From contig NZ_JFHK01000002.1 of assembly GCF_001636545.1 (NCBI RefSeq), positions 247,908-311,907 of the forward strand: 64,000 nt of DNA. Reading direction: 5' to 3'. The translations under genes were made by a program, and so were the position numbers. Shown here piece after piece: positions 19,822 through 28,478 of the stretch. The DNA comes from Kosmotoga arenicorallina S304. GTDB taxonomy: Bacteria; Thermotogota; Thermotogae; Petrotogales; Kosmotogaceae. The notes under the pieces were generated by a model. The model was not told the DNA's origin. It saw nothing but the letters and a program-made list of their open reading frames with translations, and searched no databases. Position 1 is the first letter of the stretch. The number at the start of each line of letters is the position of its first letter.

Positions 19822-20583
19822 CTATTCTATCCTTCTTGGAAACCTATCGGCTATCCTCCATCCTGTTAATTCCTCCACTTCCGCAACGTTTAGATTATTG
19901 GAATATTCTCTAACTGCATCAAGATCTGGAAAAAGCCCCAAAATTGCCGAATAAAAGGTCCGGTTGTCTGTTGTTGTCCACCTATAGATGAAAGCCGGAT
20001 AACCTTTGGCTCTCAGGTTTATTACCTGCGGTGCAATACCATCGGCAAAAGTGTGCGAAACCAGTTGCAAACCATAAACAACCCTTGAAGGGTACAATCC
20101 ATCCAGCGGTATACCTTTCAGAGAAGCCACACCGTATAGATCATCTTCTATCTTCGTTATGAAATAATTCAATTCACCAACTTCAACACAGAGCTTAAAA
20201 GCGATATTCGTATCTACTGCGACATACGAAAAGTCCGTTCCTTTGATCAAATAATCAAAAGACTTCAAAATAAGCCTGTTATAATCAAAGCTCTCAAGGA
20301 AGAAACTCTTGATTGGCTTTACCTCATCGGGTTTTTTTATGGTAACTCTTGATGAACTCCCGGTAATCTCTGAAAATTCAGTTGCCATTGGCGTAGAATC
20401 GCTCACAATCTCATTATCTTCAGGCAAAAAATTCGAACGTATTTCCTCTATTATCAAACGATAATTTTCAGCTTCTTTTTTCAACATATAAGCATAACCG
20501 CCCAATAAAAAGGTAAATATTGAAAGTCCAAGGATGATTATTATCAAAATCCTAATCACAACATTCAGCGCTTTTTCTTTCAT
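19822..20583 (-). CDS. Membrane-anchored SPOR-like protein
   Basis: 253 residues. A single N-terminal membrane helix (VVIRILIIIILGLSIFTFLL) is followed by a low-complexity linker and a C-terminal ~75-residue segment resembling a SPOR domain (FADGIAPQVINLRAKGYPAF, then a YSAILGLFPDLDAV-type end). SPOR domains bind denuded peptidoglycan at division sites; nearby minC makes a cell-division link plausible but unproven. Confidence 0.55.
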   Translation of the reverse strand: MKEKALNVVIRILIIIILGLSIFTFLLGGYAYMLKKEAENYRLIIEEIRSNFLPEDNEIVSDSTPMATEFSEITGSSSRVTIKKPDEVKPIKSFFLESFDYNRLILKSFDYLIKGTDFSYVAVDTNIAFKLCVEVGELNYFITKIEDDLYGVASLKGIPLDGLYPSRVVYGLQLVSHTFADGIAPQVINLRAKGYPAFIYRWTTTDNRTFYSAILGLFPDLDAVREYSNNLNVAEVEELTGWRIADRFPRRIE

Positions 20584-21563
20584 AATAAACTCTCCAATTC
20601 TTTACCATGGTCTTTTAGCAAACTAAAGAAATCCTCTGCGTTGATTTTTTCATGAAAAGCATTTCCAAAACATGGAATCTCCAGTTCCAGCTTCTTTATC
20701 TGTGAGAGATACTCGTTAATCGAACTAAAATCAAGCCGAAGAGGCCATTGCCTGCTCCAGAATTTTCTTAAAAGCCCCAGCAGGTTCTCTTCGCCTTTAA
20801 CAACCCCAAAAATTTTTCCAAGCCATATCTCAAACACGACACCAAAGGCAAGCGCATTGAGAAAATCCAGTTTTAGCCTGAAAGCAGATTCCAGGATATT
20901 TGCGAATCTCATACCGATTACACCCGGGCTGTCATTTACCCTCTCCGAATAAAGTTTTATTACAATCCATATAATATCCGACCAGGCGTCAATGGAAAGT
21001 TTTTCGCTGCTTCCAAATAGGCGTTCAAGATAGCGAAACGCATGTTCGTCATAAGAATATGCAATGAATAAAAAAGGCATCAATTCACAATTTCCCCGCT
21101 CTAAAAATCTCGAATAGCTTAATCCGGGATCGATATAAATCTTATCGGGTAATCCATAGATTGCAAGCATATCCTTTTTGAATTCGAAGTTAATGTAAAA
21201 TTTTCCATGTAATGGCAGAAGGGTTTGTGAAAGACTCGTTGAAGGCACGGCGTAGAACTCTTCTATCTGACTGTGGCTGAAAGCAGAATAACCTGCCAGA
21301 TCGATGATAGCTCCGCCTCCAAGGGCAACAACCCTGGATTGTCCCTTTGTTCTGAAGAGTTGATACAGCTCAAAAACCCTATCGATTGATTTAACGTGTT
21401 CACCACCGGGCAAAACATGGACATCACCGGATTTTTTGGGCATGAGATTATTGAGACCGGAGTCCATCACAAAAATGGACTCCGGCGAAACGACATCGAT
21501 ATTTTTTCCGAAAATAATTTCGCAACGCTGCTCTTTACGTAATTCAAAAGAAAGCGTCTTCAT
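20580..21563 (-). CDS. AroB-like (dehydroquinate synthase fold), probably degenerate
   Basis: 327 residues with the architecture of 3-dehydroquinate synthase: VLPGGEHVKS, VVALGGGAIIDLAGYSAF and IYIDPGLSY match NAD-site landmarks. The C-terminal metal site is not recognisable: where the family has GHTFGHA and later HGE, this protein reads FANILESA and NALAFG, so both zinc-ligand histidines appear lost, and the GGK loop is LHGKF. It may be inactive or have a new function. It overlaps neighbours by four bases at both ends, so it is still translated with the operon. Confidence 0.65.
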   Translation of the reverse strand: MKTLSFELRKEQRCEIIFGKNIDVVSPESIFVMDSGLNNLMPKKSGDVHVLPGGEHVKSIDRVFELYQLFRTKGQSRVVALGGGAIIDLAGYSAFSHSQIEEFYAVPSTSLSQTLLPLHGKFYINFEFKKDMLAIYGLPDKIYIDPGLSYSRFLERGNCELMPFLFIAYSYDEHAFRYLERLFGSSEKLSIDAWSDIIWIVIKLYSERVNDSPGVIGMRFANILESAFRLKLDFLNALAFGVVFEIWLGKIFGVVKGEENLLGLLRKFWSRQWPLRLDFSSINEYLSQIKKLELEIPCFGNAFHEKINAEDFFSLLKDHGKELESLL

Positions 21564-22570
21564 ACTACTCCTTCTTCAGCGAGTTTCTTCAAAAGGGTAA
21601 CAGTGTGCAGCACATCATCGTAATCAACCATCTCATGGGGCGTGTGCACATATCTTGTAGGAACCGACACTGTTCCGGAAGCAATACCTGAGCCCGTCAA
21701 CTGGTATCCTCTGGCATTCGTACCGCCAAAAATGAGAATTTCATATTGGTACGGAATTCCGTTCTTTGTGGCCACTTCTGTTAGTTTCTTCACAACCTGT
21801 GAAGAACTGATACTAGCCTTATCCTTTATTTTTATCGTTGGCCCTGCACCGAGCTTGAAGCCCATCCTTTTGAATGCTTTGGGTGTATCCGGACCAGCTG
21901 TTACATCAAGGGCTATTGCCATATCCGGTTTTATATCAAAAGCTGCGACACTCGCTCCCACCAGTCCCACTTCTTCCTGTACGCTGAAAACAAAATAAAT
22001 ATCATCCTTAGGTTCTTTGAGTTCTTTTGCCAGTTGAACCAGTATGGCACAGGCAATGCGGTCATCCATAGCTTTTGACACAAGGCGCTTGCCGTGGTCC
22101 AGAAAAGTGGCGTCATATGTTCCAAAAGTGCCAATAGGTGCTTTTTGCAAGGCATCCTTTTTGTCAGTAGCGCCAATGTCAACGTAAATAACATCAAAAG
22201 CAAGGCTCTTTATATTCTCAGCGTATTCCTTGCCTGTTTCCCCTTCAACACCGACAACACCGACAACACCCGTTTCAAATTTTATTCTGGTGCCAAGAAG
22301 GACATAAGGGGATACCCCACCTATCATTTCCACTCTGAGAAAGCCGTTGTCGTCCACATGCGTTACAACCACACCAATTTCATCCATATGTGCATCGAAA
22401 AGAAGCTTTTTTCCTGATGTGCCTTTTTTCCATGCGATTAGATTTCCCAGGGCATCTACTCTGTAACCATCGACATGGTCTTTTATTTCTGTGATAATGG
22501 TTTCTCTTATTCTGTCTTCCCTGCCGCTTGGCGATGAAACTTCGGTAAATTTCTTTATAAGCTCTTTCAT
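21560..22570 (-). CDS. M42 family aminopeptidase (copy 1)
   Basis: 336 residues, TET-type dinuclear aminopeptidase. Metal ligands are visible as DAHMDEIG, SKAMDDR, QEEVGLVGA, ALDVTAG and a C-terminal RYVHTPHEM. Assembles into dodecamers that trim peptides from the cytoplasmic pool (family knowledge). It is the third of three adjacent paralogues with 4-11 base overlaps, which favours hetero-oligomers or divided specificity. Confidence 0.9.
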   Translation of the reverse strand: MKELIKKFTEVSSPSGREDRIRETIITEIKDHVDGYRVDALGNLIAWKKGTSGKKLLFDAHMDEIGVVVTHVDDNGFLRVEMIGGVSPYVLLGTRIKFETGVVGVVGVEGETGKEYAENIKSLAFDVIYVDIGATDKKDALQKAPIGTFGTYDATFLDHGKRLVSKAMDDRIACAILVQLAKELKEPKDDIYFVFSVQEEVGLVGASVAAFDIKPDMAIALDVTAGPDTPKAFKRMGFKLGAGPTIKIKDKASISSSQVVKKLTEVATKNGIPYQYEILIFGGTNARGYQLTGSGIASGTVSVPTRYVHTPHEMVDYDDVLHTVTLLKKLAEEGVV

Positions 22571-23607
22571 TCAGGTAGCACCTTCCCTTCAATCACAAGA
22601 ATCTTTGCAAGCTCTATAACCGCTGAAAAGTCTCTGGTATCTATCATCGAAACAGGTGAATGAATATAACGCGAAGGAGTTGAAATAACACCGGACGGAA
22701 TGCCAGAAAGAACTCTCGCGAGCCTGGCAGCGTCCGTTCCACCAGCTAACCTCGCTTTATACTGATACGGGATATCATGCCTTTCAGCGGTTGCCTTGAT
22801 AACATCAAAAATCCTCCGGTTCAGTACGAGACCGCCATGCGCAAAGGTCAGGGCTGGTCCCTCTCCAAGCCTTGTGGCCCAGCGGCTCTCAGGTATTTCC
22901 GGATTGTCACCAGCGGTTGTGTTTTCAAAAACAATAGCCGCATCAGGCACAACCTGGCTTGCGGCAACACCGCTTCCCCTGAGCCCAACTTCCTCCTGCA
23001 CTACCCAGGAAAAGTAGACATCGTGTTCAAGACTTATATCTTCGAGAGCTTTTAAAACTTCTAAAAGGACCACACATCCGCTTCTATCATCAAAAGCCTT
23101 TCCCAGCGCATAATGACCCACTTCTTCATACTGTGTGTTAAAATAAACCGGATCTCCCACTTTTACCTTTCCGGATGCTTCCTCCTTGGAATTAAAACCC
23201 GCATAAATACTTAGATTTTTGTAATCAGGAGCCTTAAACAGGGAATCATCGCTTTGAAGATGAATAGCCTTAAATCCAATAACGCCCTCAAGAAGGTCTT
23301 TGCCAACCAATACTTTTTTACCGATAAGCACCCTCGGGTCGACCCCACCAACGCGGGTTATACCCAATGTGCCATCTTTGTTTATCTTCGAAATCATAAG
23401 TCCAACTTCGTCCATATGTGCTAAGAGCATCAGCTTTTTGGTGTTTTCGCCTTTTCCTTTTTTCAGAGCAATTAGGTTTCCGACACTGTCTCGCCAGTAA
23501 TTATCTACTTTTCCCTTTATCTCTTCTTCAATAAAATCAGCGACGGGTTCTTCAAATCCGGAAATTCCGGGAATTTCGGACAGCTTTTTTAGAAGCTCAA
23601 ACTTCAT
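22567..23607 (-). CDS. M42 family aminopeptidase (copy 2)
   Basis: 346 residues. Metal motifs LAHMDEVG, GKAFDDR, QEEVGLRGSG and SRYIHSPVSM are intact. ATG 23607 has an AAGGTG ribosome site at good spacing; an in-frame GTG at 23616 would add three residues. It lies between the other two copies. Confidence 0.9.
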   Translation of the reverse strand: MKFELLKKLSEIPGISGFEEPVADFIEEEIKGKVDNYWRDSVGNLIALKKGKGENTKKLMLLAHMDEVGLMISKINKDGTLGITRVGGVDPRVLIGKKVLVGKDLLEGVIGFKAIHLQSDDSLFKAPDYKNLSIYAGFNSKEEASGKVKVGDPVYFNTQYEEVGHYALGKAFDDRSGCVVLLEVLKALEDISLEHDVYFSWVVQEEVGLRGSGVAASQVVPDAAIVFENTTAGDNPEIPESRWATRLGEGPALTFAHGGLVLNRRIFDVIKATAERHDIPYQYKARLAGGTDAARLARVLSGIPSGVISTPSRYIHSPVSMIDTRDFSAVIELAKILVIEGKVLPE

Positions 23608-24619
23608 CCTTTTCACCTTCTTCCAGTTCTGAAAGGAACTCTACCAGAAGCCTTACGCTATTCTCAACATCTTTTGTGTCGATTACTTCAACTGGAGTAT
23701 GCATATACATTTGGGGTAAAGACATGAGCAGCGTCGGAATACCTGTTCCAGAAATCTGAACCATATCAGCATCTGTCCCTGTTCTTCCAGCAGCAAATTC
23801 ATACTGCACGGGGATGTTGTGTTTCTTTGCAGTCTTGTCCAATTTATCAAAATACTTTTTGTCAATGTTCGGACCGCCAACTGAAATTGCCGGACCCTTT
23901 CCAATGCTTATGTCAAACTCCGAGTTGTCATGGGTAACATCCATAGCAATTCCCAGATCTGGTCTGATGCCTTCAGCAGCGACCTTGGCACCAAAAACCC
24001 CTATCTCTTCCCTTGATGTAAAAACAAAATAGACATCGGGTCGGAGTGTAAACTTCTCAAGTTCTTTTGCAGTTAAAATAGATACAGCGCAACAAGCCCG
24101 GTCGTCCAGAGCCTTGCCAATTACTTTCCCGTTCAATTCGAGAGCCTTGAAATCTACAACTACCAGATCCCCAGGCTGGACAGCTTCATAATCGGAATTC
24201 ATAGAGATATCTATGAACAACTCGTCAAAACCGGGAACCTTTCCCTTCGATTTTTTATCCTGAAGGTGCGGAGCAAGCATTCCTATGACTCCACGACGTT
24301 CAACACCATCCCGGCACTTAATTCTCACCTTTTGCGAAATCAAAACCTTGGGATCAATGCCGCCAAGCCCTTCGAATCTGGCAAAACCGCGTTCATCCGT
24401 TTTAGAGATTACAAGCGAAATCTCGTCCATATGGGTAAAAATCGCGACTCTTTTGCCTGTGTTGCCTTTCTTCAATGCAATCAAGTTTCCCATGCTATCA
24501 ATATTCACCTCATCAACAAAAGGGCTTATCCTTTCGTGTATAAGTTGACGGGTTTCATCTTCATATCCAACCGGGCCAAAAGAGTTTGAAAGATCTCTGA
24601 GTAGCTCTGTAATCTTCAA
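23597..24619 (-). CDS. M42 family aminopeptidase (copy 3)
   Basis: 340 residues. Motifs FTHMDEIS, GKALDDR, REEIGVFGAKV, AMDVTHD and a C-terminal MYMHTPVEV give a complete dinuclear site. First of the three M42 genes after minC, with overlapping start and stop. Confidence 0.9.
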   Translation of the reverse strand: MKITELLRDLSNSFGPVGYEDETRQLIHERISPFVDEVNIDSMGNLIALKKGNTGKRVAIFTHMDEISLVISKTDERGFARFEGLGGIDPKVLISQKVRIKCRDGVERRGVIGMLAPHLQDKKSKGKVPGFDELFIDISMNSDYEAVQPGDLVVVDFKALELNGKVIGKALDDRACCAVSILTAKELEKFTLRPDVYFVFTSREEIGVFGAKVAAEGIRPDLGIAMDVTHDNSEFDISIGKGPAISVGGPNIDKKYFDKLDKTAKKHNIPVQYEFAAGRTGTDADMVQISGTGIPTLLMSLPQMYMHTPVEVIDTKDVENSVRLLVEFLSELEEGEKDEV

Positions 24620-25272
24620 ATCGTCCCCCCCTTTGTTTCAAATTTCATATTATCAACACTCTCAACAACTATTCTTCCAGTCCTTATATGAGCTACTGCT
24701 GGGATATTCAGCCTTTCATAATCCTGAGAAATCGTCCCGCCTATTTGTAGCAAGGAAGGTGAAAGCTCGAGGGCAGCTATTATAGCTTCATTCCCAACAG
24801 AATACCCCGCTCTCAAGATACCCCGCGCTGAGCCAAATACAACTATGCTTCCGCCTGCAATAATTTCAGCACCAGCGTGGATATTTCCCATTACAATAAC
24901 ATCGTAATTATGCACAACAATCTGTCCAGAACGAAGATTCCGCTTTACGACCGCTGCTCCCCTTACTTCTGTAACTTTTTCCCTGACAAGATTGTATTTT
25001 TGCCCGATCTTCACATTTTTCTTTTCCAGACTACCAACAAGAATATCTTTAACTCTGACACCCATGTTGTTCAAAAGGGAAACGATATTGACAATGTCAT
25101 CGGGTTTGCTTGTTTCCTGGGTAAGCATAAGCGAAATCTCGTCGCCCTCTGAAAAGAAATCTTTCGCTTCAGCGAACTTTGACATAATCTCCTGCTTAAG
25201 GGCTTCAATACTTGTATAGGCTTCTATAAGCAGAATCAAGCCTCTTTTTGTCATCCGAAAATCAATAGGCAA
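24616..25272 (-). CDS. minC: Septum site-determining protein MinC
   Basis: 218 residues. The N-terminal domain carries the FtsZ-inhibitory fold, and the C-terminal beta-helix has repeated Gly-rich turns (IVMGNIHAGAEIIAGGSIVV, then FGSARGILRAGY), the MinC hallmark. A TTG start at 25272 is chosen because the GGGAGG ribosome site sits just upstream at 25281-25287; GTG 25290 would precede that site. minD is not adjacent. It is the first gene of the long minus-strand run. Confidence 0.88.
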   Translation of the reverse strand: MPIDFRMTKRGLILLIEAYTSIEALKQEIMSKFAEAKDFFSEGDEISLMLTQETSKPDDIVNIVSLLNNMGVRVKDILVGSLEKKNVKIGQKYNLVREKVTEVRGAAVVKRNLRSGQIVVHNYDVIVMGNIHAGAEIIAGGSIVVFGSARGILRAGYSVGNEAIIAALELSPSLLQIGGTISQDYERLNIPAVAHIRTGRIVVESVDNMKFETKGGTI

Positions 25273-25296
25273 CAGGATCCCTCCCTTCACCTGTAA

Positions 25297-25325
25297 ATTT
25301 TAACATGAATGGCATTACTTGTAGA
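25297..25325 (-). promoter_or_regulatory. Candidate promoter for the minC operon
   Basis: On the minus strand, TCTACA (25320-25325) lies 17 bases before TAAAAT (25297-25302), preceded by TG at the extended position. Modest match; it is the only candidate before the long minus-strand operon. Confidence 0.4.
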
Positions 25326-25363
25326 TAATGAAAAAGCGAGAAAATCGCTATGGAGTGACTATA

Positions 25364-25444
25364 CTGAGCTAAAGTAAAGCTCAGGATATGTTTTACTTCG
25401 TAAAGGCTTTACATTCCCTCGGAATGGCTGCGCGCCTGCGGCGG
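25364..25444 (-). repeat. 21-bp mini-hairpin array, reverse orientation
   Basis: Consecutive stems TTTTAC/GTAAAG (25391-25405), CATTCC/GGAATG (25412-25426) and CGCC/GGCG (25433-25443) begin exactly 21 bases apart; a fourth, CTGAGC/GCTCAG (25364-25384), has a 9-base loop. Read on the minus strand the loops are GAA, GAG and GCA, like the arrays near 49.5 and 59.9 kb, so this is an inverted copy. Confidence 0.85.
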
Positions 25445-25452
25445 AGAAAAAC

Positions 25453-25545
25453 CGAGTTACGTGAGTTACGAGTCACGAGTCGCGAGTTACGAAAGTAAAC
25501 GAGAACTGAGTCCCAAGAGTCGAAAAAGCAAATACCTAGTTACGT
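25453..25545. repeat. Degenerate short GAGTTACG-type repeats
   Basis: Low-complexity stretch with near-repeats AGTTACG, AGTCACG and AGTCGCG at about 7-base spacing, grading into looser GAG/AGTC-rich sequence. It lies directly between the hairpin array and the 15-bp array. A similar GAG-rich remnant follows at about 25733-25805. Confidence 0.6.
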
Positions 25546-25560
25546 GATTCAATGAATGAC

Positions 25561-25710
25561 AGTTGGTGGTACGACTGTTGGTAGAGCGACAAATGATAAT
25601 GCGACAGCTGATGGGGCGACAATTGGTGATACGACTATTGATGGAGCGACTGCTGGTTATACGACTGTTGATGGTACGAGGGTTGGTGGAGCGATGAATG
25701 ATAATACGAG
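25561..25710 (-). repeat. 15-bp tandem repeat array, reverse orientation, 10 units
   Basis: Ten units in exact 15-base register, for example AGTTGGTGGTACGAC; these are reverse complements of the GTCGYNYYAYCADYW family of the 49-64 kb region. The last three units drift (GAG or GAT endings), and the array ends with a GCTTGCGG fragment resembling the divergent GTCAGCCTTGCAAGC unit. No stops occur in most frames, which produces spurious ORFs. Confidence 0.9.
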
Positions 25711-26014
25711 GCTTGCGGAAACTAAATAAAAGCAGAGAATCCGCGAGAAGAGATTCGGGTTAAGAGTTACAAGTTTCGAGAGTAAACGAAAACCGAGAGT
25801 TCAAACATTAATATTTGTGCCCATTGATTTTGCGTATTTGTATATAGTAAACTTTAATGGAGCTAAATGAAAATCTTTAAGTGGGAATAACTGACTTAAT
25901 GAGCATTGTTGAATATCTGCTATAAATCCTTGGCTCAAAATTTCTCCATAGCTGGGGTAAATGCAGATGTATGAAGGAGAAATCCTCGAACCAAATCGGG
26001 AAAGGGGGATTTTT

Positions 26015-26914
26015 GTGAATTCATGTAAGCGATTAGCTCTTTTTTCTCTTTTAATGCTTGTTCTAATTGCTTTGTCTTCATGCGCTTTGACTGGTGACGA
26101 ACTGAAGCCGGACAAAGACCACTCGATTGTCAGATTTGTTGTAAAAAACCCTAAATACAGCACCCGATTTTCACAGATGGCTATTCCTTCTGATACTGAG
26201 TCTTTTGGGATAGTGGCAAAAGAATCCGGTTCAGGTACTCTTATAAAAAGTTCCAAAGCTTTCGGAACCGAAGAATATTTGACAATGGAGATGAAACTTC
26301 CCGGAGATAGGGTATACAGCTTTTATTTCATGGGGATTGATAGCAATGACTCTCTCACCTGCATGAATTTCCTGAAAAACATATACTTACTTTCTGGTGA
26401 AGCCACTTCTCTATCTGTAAGCATGATCCCGATAGAGAAATCCATTTTTCCAACAGATGCAAGCTTAGCAAACGTTCTCTTTAAAGAACCAAAATACTCT
26501 TACGAAGAACCAAAATATGTTGATTGGACGAGGGCATATTACTACTTCACTTTCACCGCTACTGATCTCGGGACATTCTTTGAAGATCTTTCCAGCGAAG
26601 ATCATTACTATACCAAGTACAGTTTCGATTTATGGAATGGCAAAGAGTTCTACTTGACTAGTAATTATTATTGGAGAGATTACGAGAGCAACTATTCTTA
26701 CTCTTATATATCAAAAATCGATTCAAACACTGTACAGGCACAAGTTCCAGTGTATTTCCCCATAAAATATCATGATGATGGGACCCCGTATCCCTATACT
26801 GATGGTACCTTCTCTTTTTATTCACCTAATAATTTTGGAGGGCTCGGTGCGGGACTTTACAACTCTGTGAACTTTTCTGAATTAAATGCAGAAATAACAA
26901 TTGTTATTGAATAA
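26015..26914 (+). CDS. Lipoprotein of unknown function
   Basis: 299 residues. A GTG start at 26015 follows an AAAGGGGGAT ribosome site. The signal sequence LALFSLLMLVLIALSSC ends in a lipobox (LSSC), so the mature protein is lipid-anchored and surface-exposed. The rest is rich in Tyr, Ser and Phe with strand-like patterning; I recognise no domain. It is monocistronic, flanked by repeat-rich DNA upstream and a minus-strand gene downstream. Confidence 0.75.
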   Translation: MNSCKRLALFSLLMLVLIALSSCALTGDELKPDKDHSIVRFVVKNPKYSTRFSQMAIPSDTESFGIVAKESGSGTLIKSSKAFGTEEYLTMEMKLPGDRVYSFYFMGIDSNDSLTCMNFLKNIYLLSGEATSLSVSMIPIEKSIFPTDASLANVLFKEPKYSYEEPKYVDWTRAYYYFTFTATDLGTFFEDLSSEDHYYTKYSFDLWNGKEFYLTSNYYWRDYESNYSYSYISKIDSNTVQAQVPVYFPIKYHDDGTPYPYTDGTFSFYSPNNFGGLGAGLYNSVNFSELNAEITIVIE

Positions 26915-27164
26915 GAGAGTGATGCGAATCGACTTCTTCCCTGAGGCCAATGAAAATATATTCGCCAACGACATTTCTCTATTTAGTGGTTATATGTTGA
27001 TTTGACCGGATAATGAAAAAAGACTCTTGTTTCGTTATCTTATAGAAAATAAGGTGTCACGAAAAAATGAGCCTACTAAATTTCAATAGAACTACTGGAC
27101 TTGAAAAGCATATCTCCATTTCGGACCATATTCAGGAGAGTAAGAAAGTTTATGCCATCCCCAT
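26915..27164. other. Intergenic, no feature recognised
   Basis: AT-rich spacer between the lipoprotein gene and the terminator of the minus-strand gene. No convincing coding frame, RNA or repeat seen. Confidence 0.5.
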
Positions 27165-27195
27165 AAAAAACCCGGAAGCTATTGCTCCCGGGTTT
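27165..27195 (-). terminator. Intrinsic terminator of the exported OB-like protein gene
   Basis: On the minus strand: AACCCGGGAGC stem, a short loop, a GCTTCCGGGTT arm and a run of T (27165-27170). It begins 16 bases after the stop. Confidence 0.88.
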
Positions 27196-27210
27196 ATTGA
27201 GGGGTGAGAT

Positions 27211-27843
27211 TTATCTCCAGCAGTTGCCTGCCTGTCCGCGGCCGCCCTGGTTGCCTCTGCCACCATGGTTTCCTCTTGGGCCCGGTGCATTTCTGTAATT
27301 TCCCTGCTGTGGTGCGTTCTGGTAATTCCCTCTTGCTCTGTTTCCTCTTCCATAAGCTGCTTGATTCATCATTCCACCCTTCATCCAGGTGGGGAAGCCA
27401 TCAGCATCTCTAAGCACTATCTCTGTACCGTCTATCGTTATCTTTGAGGGCACTACGAAGCTTTCGTCATCAACCGTTACCAATTTACCCTCTACTACTA
27501 CGTTTTGTCCTTCTGTTAGTTCCACATCGCTTAGCATCCAGAGGGGGCCTGTGTGCACTTCTACTATTCCTTCGGCTGTTTCTACCTTGATCTCTGCGGG
27601 CATGTATTCGACTTCGACAATGGTGCCTTCTATTGTGGTGTCTTCGCCACTAAAATATGCGCTGTCATCTCTGTTCTGATACAGGGGTTCAAAATTTCCC
27701 TCTGTCCTGTAAGCGTAACCACCTCTTGCTGCCGGTGTTCCTGCCGGTGCTTGCTGGTCATCCCAGCGAGGACCAAAAGCGAAGAGACTTGCACTAAGAA
27801 CGAGAACCGCTACCAATGTTGTTACGATAATACCTTTTTTCAT
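27211..27843 (-). CDS. Exported protein with OB-like core and Gly/Asn/Arg-rich tail
   Basis: 210 residues. The signal peptide (IVTTLVAVLVLSASLFAFG) is followed by a central ~80-residue beta-rich region (TTIEGTIVEVEYMPAEIKVE, VVVEGKLVTVDD), resembling bacterial OB-fold exported proteins. A C-terminal low-complexity tail carries repeats of the GNHGGRGNQ type. ATG 27843 has SD GGAGGTG. It is monocistronic with its own terminator and a highly structured promoter, implying regulated, possibly envelope-stress, expression (inference). Confidence 0.75.
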   Translation of the reverse strand: MKKGIIVTTLVAVLVLSASLFAFGPRWDDQQAPAGTPAARGGYAYRTEGNFEPLYQNRDDSAYFSGEDTTIEGTIVEVEYMPAEIKVETAEGIVEVHTGPLWMLSDVELTEGQNVVVEGKLVTVDDESFVVPSKITIDGTEIVLRDADGFPTWMKGGMMNQAAYGRGNRARGNYQNAPQQGNYRNAPGPRGNHGGRGNQGGRGQAGNCWR

Positions 27844-27882
27844 GTTCCTCACCTCCATAGTGGAATGTTTAACTTCACCACT

Positions 27883-27937
27883 ATGATAGGTGACCTTCCT
27901 TAGAGTAACCTTAGACTAACCTTAGAAAATGCTTAGA
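27883..27937 (-). promoter_or_regulatory. Promoter with four 11-bp direct repeats (response-regulator-type)
   Basis: Minus strand: TCTAAGC, TCTAAGG, TCTAAGG, TCTAAGG begin exactly 11 bases apart (plus-strand copies at 27898, 27909, 27920 and 27931). The last lies 9 bases upstream of a TATCAT -10 (27883-27888) and the repeats occupy the -35 region. Tandem 7-bp half-sites spaced by 11 are characteristic of OmpR/PhoB-family activators. Confidence 0.75.
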
Positions 27938-28225
27938 GTTTTTAATCATACAACAGGCAAGTTTGAATGCCAAGATCAGGAAACCGAGAATCGATGTAGG
28001 ATAAAATAAAGGAGGCAGTCAGGAGGAAGAGAGGAACAGAGAAGACCCCACTTATTCTTATAGAAAAAATAACCCACTTAATCCCTTTTAAGCAGTAATC
28101 AGGGAAATTCTTGTAATAAACCAAATTTGCCGGGTTCAATTAATTGGAAATTTATCTATCCAATTATTATTAAGCAAAAGATATATAATCCATCAACATA
28201 TTATCAAGAATGACATCAGTCGGTT
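27938..28225. other. Intergenic, upstream of the beta-glucan locus
   Basis: AT-rich leader DNA between divergent units. No convincing coding frame (a short minus-strand frame at 27942-28139 has no ribosome site or recognisable protein), tRNA or repeat seen. Confidence 0.5.
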
Positions 28226-28254
28226 TTGCATGAAACAAGTTACATGTATATAAT
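28226..28254 (+). promoter_or_regulatory. Promoter with operator-like spacer for the beta-glucan locus
   Basis: TTGCAT (28226-28231), 17-base spacer, TATAAT (28249-28254). The spacer holds TGAAACAAGTTACATG, related to GAACATGTTACAT at 28402-28414 and TGAAACAAATTGTAAC at 29666-29681 in front of the binding-protein gene. Three related sites suggest a shared regulator, possibly the LacI-type protein at 45095. Confidence 0.6.
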
Positions 28255-28433
28255 TTTGTATACATGGAATCCATAGCGACCAAAATCACCACCGCAAAGC
28301 CTTTCAGCAAAAGCTTTGGGATTATTCTTTTTCAAACCGCAGATCGTATACAGTTTTGCTATTTACCCGGAAAATAATCGCTGTTTATCTTATATCTTTT
28401 GGAACATGTTACATATTCTATATAGCGAATGAT

Positions 28434-28456
28434 ATTTGATGGTTTTACCATCAAAT
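28434..28456 (+). promoter_or_regulatory. Leader hairpin/palindrome before the CBM gene
   Basis: Perfect 9-bp inverted repeat ATTTGATGG / CCATCAAAT with a 5-base loop, ending 23 bases before the ATG at 28479 and just upstream of the AAGGGGTG ribosome site. Could be an operator or a leader RNA hairpin; no T-run follows, so it is not a terminator. Confidence 0.6.
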
Positions 28457-28478
28457 TCAATATAAGGGGTGATGACGT

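Noticed and set aside
25801..26256. 151-residue minus-strand frame
   Set aside because: Lies opposite the lipoprotein gene, has no recognisable domain or ribosome site, and its C-terminal part comes from intergenic DNA.
27942..28139. 65-residue minus-strand frame upstream of the beta-glucan locus
   Set aside because: No ribosome site or recognisable fold, and its composition looks like translated AT-rich spacer.
28434..28456. Terminator or riboswitch before the CBM gene
   Set aside because: A simple 9-bp hairpin with no T-run and no larger conserved aptamer-like structure; recorded only as a leader palindrome.
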